Source: Pirellula sp. (GTDB lineage: Bacteria > Planctomycetota > Planctomycetia > Pirellulales > PNKZ01). From it: 64,000 nt of DNA. The position numbers and the translations under genes were made by a program. Below the pieces are notes generated by a model. It did not search any database and had not been told where the DNA came from. It was given only the letters and a program-made list of their open reading frames with translations. Each line of letters starts with the position of its first letter. The stretch's first letter is position 1. Shown piece after piece: positions 59,980 to 64,000 of this stretch. Where the stretch lies: NCBI GenBank assembly GCA_013822735.1, contig PNKZ01000028.1, positions 1 through 64,000 on the forward strand. The letters run 5' to 3'.

Positions 59980-61134
59980 ATGGATCGCCGAAGTACCGTA
60001 TCGCGTCGCGGAGTCGTACTCTTTCTGACGCTGTTCCTCATGGTGTTCCTCCTGGGGATTGTCGCCTTCGCCGTCGATCTCGGCTTCTACGTCAATACGA
60101 AGACGGAAATGCAACGTGCGGCCGATGCGGCTGCGATTGCCGCGGCATGGGACCTGATCGAGCAGACGCCGCCGGGAGGTTCGCGCTCTCTCAGCAATGA
60201 AATCAGCATCGCTCGTGATCGGGCGGTCGAGTTCGTGAGCTCCAATGCCGTCTCGGGGGGCGCGGCAATCAACGGCAACCTCTCGAATACGCCTTCCGGC
60301 GACGTGGTCATCGGCTACTTAGCAAACGATTCACAAACGTCGGCCGCGATGGAATACGGCAATCAGAATCAGTTCAATGCCGTGCAGGTGACCGTGCAGA
60401 AGAATACCTCTCGCAACGGCGAAGTGCCGCTCTTCTTTGCCCGTGTTTGGGACCGAGTCGGACTGGCTGCGCAAGGCACCGCCACCGCCGCGCTGGTCAA
60501 CAACTTCGGCGGGTTCGCCGTGCCTTCGGACGGTACAAATCTGCAGATTCTGCCGTTCGCGCTGGATGAAGACACCTGGAACGCGCTGCTCGCCGGCTCG
60601 GGCTCCGACAACTACAAGTGGAACGCAACGACCGGGCGCGTGGAAACTTCCGGCGACGGCGTTCTTGAGGTGAACTTGTATCCTCAAGGTACCGGTTCGC
60701 CAGGGAACCGAGGTACCGTCGACATCGGCAGTTCCAACAACAGCACGGCCGATTTATCGCGGCAGATCGTCCACGGCATCTCCGCGTCGGACATGAACTA
60801 CATCGGCGGTTCGCTGCAGTTCGATAGCCAAGGGACGCTCTCGCTCAACGGCGATACGGGCATCAGCGCGGGCGTAAAAGACGAGCTCGCGTCGATTATC
60901 GGCCAGCGCCGGATCATTCCCATTTTTCAGAGCGTCACCGGACCTGGGAACAACGCACAGTATTCCATCACGAAATTCGTCGGCGTTCGAATCATGGCGG
61001 TGCAGCTCACCGGCAAGATGAGCGGAAAGTATCTGATCGTGCAACCCGCCAACATGGTCGCATTAGGCGGTATCCCTAAGTCGGGTACGCAGTCAACGTA
61101 CTCGATCTATTCGCCGGTACGTTTGGTGCACTAA
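59980..61134 (+). CDS. TadG-like pilus-assembly protein (TadE/TadG N-terminal domain)
   Basis: RRGVVLFLTLFLMVFLLGIVAFAVDLGFYVNTKTEMQRAADAAAIAAAWDL is the typical TadG N-terminus. Confidence 0.82.
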   Translation: MDRRSTVSRRGVVLFLTLFLMVFLLGIVAFAVDLGFYVNTKTEMQRAADAAAIAAAWDLIEQTPPGGSRSLSNEISIARDRAVEFVSSNAVSGGAAINGNLSNTPSGDVVIGYLANDSQTSAAMEYGNQNQFNAVQVTVQKNTSRNGEVPLFFARVWDRVGLAAQGTATAALVNNFGGFAVPSDGTNLQILPFALDEDTWNALLAGSGSDNYKWNATTGRVETSGDGVLEVNLYPQGTGSPGNRGTVDIGSSNNSTADLSRQIVHGISASDMNYIGGSLQFDSQGTLSLNGDTGISAGVKDELASIIGQRRIIPIFQSVTGPGNNAQYSITKFVGVRIMAVQLTGKMSGKYLIVQPANMVALGGIPKSGTQSTYSIYSPVRLVH

Positions 61135-61317
61135 AGCTGGCCGGCCTGGAAAAGGGCCGCTCATTGGAATTCGCTCGGCACTTTGTCCCGAGTTCCTCCC
61201 CTCGCAACTTTTGCCGGACGCGGCGCGAGTGGAAACCGTACTTTGCTTGACCAAGAATATCTTGGCCGCGGCCGTCGTGATCGATGCTTGCCTTTCGGCG
61301 TCTCCCCTGGTGACCCG

Positions 61318-62577
61318 TTATCGGCCCGGCGAATCTTTCAAGAGTTCGAGCCGGAGCATGTTCAGGGCTTGCTTCGCGGCGCGCGGCTTCAAGATGGCCG
61401 AGTGACCGGTATACGGCACGGTTTTCACAGTGACGCCGTCGCGCGCGGCGAGAGCCAACGCAATGCGCGGCGGCTCGGTACTCTCGGGAGCATCGACGCT
61501 CACGCCCCCCACGGCCAAGCCGAGATCGGCATGGAAGCGCTCGCGTAAGGCTTGCGCCAACGCCGAAGTCGTGCCGCTCCAAACGGCGTCGTCGTTCATT
61601 ACCGCCGATTCATCGCCGATGGCGTGGCGAGCTGTGGCGGCGCTCGTGATGATGGTCGACCCGAGGAAGTAGCTTGCCGCGTCGGGCACGTCGTTGAGCC
61701 ACCGTGTGAGGAGCCCGACGGTTCCCCATTCGCCGACGGCCAACGTGAGATCGCTTCGCGCGAGCAATCGGACGACGGCATCTTGCAATTCGTCGTCTTC
61801 CTCACCGAATACCAATTCCCCTAGGCATTCGTAAATTGTCGCGGCGGTCGGTTCCATCGCGGCCCGGCATTCGGCGTCGTCGCGACCGCCGGCGGTGATG
61901 CGTAGCGTGATGGTCGCTTCATGCACCGTGATGCCGACGCTCGGCACCCGGCCGCGGCGAATGAGGTCGGGGAGCATTTGTTCTAGGTCGCTTTCGCCGA
62001 CGCCGAAACACTTGATGCGCCGATGCCTGATGACGCGCGGCTCCGGCTGCATCGCCTGCACGGCGGGGCCGACCGTTGCGGCCCACATCTCTTTCATCTC
62101 GGCCGGCACCCCCGGCAGGGCAAACACCCGCGACGGCGTGCGACCGGCCCGCGGCACGTCGAGGTCGATACCCGGCGCGGTCCCCTGAGGATTCGGGATT
62201 ACGCGGCTCCCTTCCGGGAAGTAGGCCTGCACTTTATTACGCTCCGGCATCGGCCGCCCGCGCCGCGCGAAGAGGCTTTCGACGTGGGCTAGCGCGGCTT
62301 CGTCTAACACGAGCGGCTTGCCGACGGTCGCTGCGAGCACGTCGCGCGTCAGGTCGTCGGCCGTGGGCCCCAAACCTCCGGACGAAATGACGACGTCGGC
62401 CCGCTCGACGGCGGCTTGAAACACGCGGGTGTTGGCCTCGAGGTCGTCGGCGACCGTCGTATGGTACGCGGTTTCCACGCCGAGTTCGCCGAGCCGTAGG
62501 CTCAGCCACTGCGAATTCGTGTCGAGCCGTTGGCCGCTGGTGAGTTCGTCGCCGATGGAGATCACTTCCGCCCGCAT
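61318..62577 (-). CDS. cinA: CinA-family competence/damage-inducible protein
   Basis: MRAEVISIGDELTSGQRLDTNSQWLSLRLGELG, VVISSGGLGPTADDLTRDVLA, FALPGVPAEMKEMW, C-terminal CinA deamidase-like region. Confidence 0.93.
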   Translation of the reverse strand: MRAEVISIGDELTSGQRLDTNSQWLSLRLGELGVETAYHTTVADDLEANTRVFQAAVERADVVISSGGLGPTADDLTRDVLAATVGKPLVLDEAALAHVESLFARRGRPMPERNKVQAYFPEGSRVIPNPQGTAPGIDLDVPRAGRTPSRVFALPGVPAEMKEMWAATVGPAVQAMQPEPRVIRHRRIKCFGVGESDLEQMLPDLIRRGRVPSVGITVHEATITLRITAGGRDDAECRAAMEPTAATIYECLGELVFGEEDDELQDAVVRLLARSDLTLAVGEWGTVGLLTRWLNDVPDAASYFLGSTIITSAATARHAIGDESAVMNDDAVWSGTTSALAQALRERFHADLGLAVGGVSVDAPESTEPPRIALALAARDGVTVKTVPYTGHSAILKPRAAKQALNMLRLELLKDSPGR

Positions 62578-62642
62578 TCAGTCCTCGTACGAATTAGAAA
62601 GGAGAAGCGCGTTACACGTCGCCGTGCGAAGGCAAGGTCGCG

Positions 62643-63431
62643 CTATTGCGGGACGTCGAACTCGACGCCGCGCGGCAGGCTATAGAGCCCGCGCACGTTG
62701 ATCCGTTGAATTGCGCTCCAGGCGATGACGGAGAGCGTGGCCGCGCCGTTGGGCTCGGCCAGTGTGAAGACGCCGTGACTCAACCCAGCGGATTCCGGAG
62801 CAAAGCCGTTGGGGACGAGCACGCCGCTATCGAGATGCAATTCCACGGCGCTGCCGAGCGCGCGATATTTCCAAAGTTCGGCGAACAGCGCGCCGATTCC
62901 CTTGGCGCCCCCTTCGTCGCCGCCGTTGAACGAGAAGCCTTGCGGCGCTTCGGCGCTCGCCAGCATCGCCGAGAGTTGCAATTCCGGAGTTGACGGGTCG
63001 GACTCTTCTTCGGAGCTCGGCACCAAGAAACGCTCATGACAAACGGGGCACTCCCCCGGTTGGCCGACGAGCGTCGCAGGGCCGCAAAGGTGGTGCCCCT
63101 CGGGACACATGAAAACCACTTCGTCGCTGCGCGGCTCGCCGGCGCCGTCGGCGTCGAGGCTGCGGATGCCCGTCGTATCCGATTCGACCGGCGCCGCCAC
63201 GGAAGCCTCGGCGACAGGCTCGGCCACGGGCGCTTCGGCGACCATGGCAGGTGCGGCGGCTGCGGCGGCAGGGCCCGTCAGAATGTTCACCTTTGGACCG
63301 GAGCCCGGCCCGCTGCTTTTTTCCGGGATGCGAAACTTCGCACCGCAATGAGGGCATTTGCCGGCCTTCCCCGCCAGCGAGTCGGGGCACGTCAGTTTGT
63401 GACCGTTCGGACAAAGAATCGTGATGGGCAT
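62643..63431 (-). CDS. Zinc-ribbon-containing hypothetical protein
   Basis: MPITILCPNGHKLTCPDSLAGKAGKCPHCGAKFRIPEK and an internal second module MCPEGHHLCGPATLVGQPGECPVCHERFLVP. Confidence 0.75.
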   Translation of the reverse strand: MPITILCPNGHKLTCPDSLAGKAGKCPHCGAKFRIPEKSSGPGSGPKVNILTGPAAAAAAPAMVAEAPVAEPVAEASVAAPVESDTTGIRSLDADGAGEPRSDEVVFMCPEGHHLCGPATLVGQPGECPVCHERFLVPSSEEESDPSTPELQLSAMLASAEAPQGFSFNGGDEGGAKGIGALFAELWKYRALGSAVELHLDSGVLVPNGFAPESAGLSHGVFTLAEPNGAATLSVIAWSAIQRINVRGLYSLPRGVEFDVPQ

Positions 63432-63614
63432 CTTGGCGTGAGCGATCGATGTGAAACGTGTTGGAGGTGCTGCTGTATGCTAACTCGCCGCCGCACGGGC
63501 GACAACGAAAACCCTCGCCGCGCGCCCCGCGCGCGCCGCTTGACTTTCCCCGGGTCGGCATCGACACTTACTGCTCTACTCGCATTGTCGCGCCATCGCC
63601 GTTGAGCCGTCAGC

Positions 63615-64000
63615 ATGCCCATTCCGGTCGTTTGCCCCGGTTGCAAAGCCTCGTTTAACGTCAGCGATAAGTTCGCCGGCAAGCAAGGGCCTTGCCCGAA
63701 GTGCAAGTCGATCATCACCATCCCGAAGCCGGATCCCGCCAAGAAGCCGGTCGAAGAGGTGAAGATCGGCGAGCCCGAGCCGGCCGCCGGCGGTAAGAGC
63801 AAGACCGGCCGCCCGTCGTCGAAGCCGATCCTGCGGACCGACTTGAAACTCTCGCCGGTCGCCATCGGCTCCATCGTCGCAGTGATCGTCACGCTGTTCG
63901 TTGCGGCGTATTTCGCGCGCGGCATGGTCATGTCGCCTTATCCGCTCACCGGCGAGCAACAGCTTTTGCCCGAGCTGAAAGAGCCGTACGACGCCCAAAT
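63615..64000 (+). CDS. Zinc-ribbon/TM hypothetical protein (truncated by window end)
   Basis: MPIPVVCPGCKASFNVSDKFAGKQGPCPKCKSIITIPKP then TM segment PVAIGSIVAVIVTLFVAAYFA; open at 64000. Confidence 0.75.
   Translation, partial: MPIPVVCPGCKASFNVSDKFAGKQGPCPKCKSIITIPKPDPAKKPVEEVKIGEPEPAAGGKSKTGRPSSKPILRTDLKLSPVAIGSIVAVIVTLFVAAYFARGMVMSPYPLTGEQQLLPELKEPYDAQ

Overview
GC-rich chromosomal segment, most likely from a Planctomycetes (Pirellula/Blastopirellula-like) bacterium; the lineage is inferred from protein style, not from a search. The window is dominated by single-copy metabolic and housekeeping genes: pfk, ppc, glgP, gltA, a SurA-like PPIase, mfd, a Sfp-type PPTase, glgX, csrA, dprA, M42 peptidase, nagB, aspS, acyl-CoA dehydrogenase, NUDIX-like protein, cysteine desulfurase, IscA/ErpA-like protein, rtcB, dapA, pdxJ, degP/htrA, rnc, argJ, hisE, hisG, a CorC/HlyC-type CNNM-CBS protein, two CYTH proteins, cinA and TadG-like protein. 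There is also a large CHASE3/PAS/GAF hybrid histidine kinase, a small ParE-type toxin-antitoxin pair and one tRNA-Leu(CAG). I see no rRNA, prophage, transposase or CRISPR array. The least explained content is (i) several families of palindromic intergenic repeats. These include a ~190-bp composite element with a perfect 28-bp palindrome, present twice in opposite orientation, and a repeat that has expanded in frame (4 x 36 bp) inside a glycosyltransferase gene. It also includes (ii) a CobB/CbiA-like protein whose P-loop and glutaminase Cys both look lost, and (iii) a PtsP-like GAF domain fused to glycogen phosphorylase. All calls come from reading the sequence and supplied translations; no searches were run.
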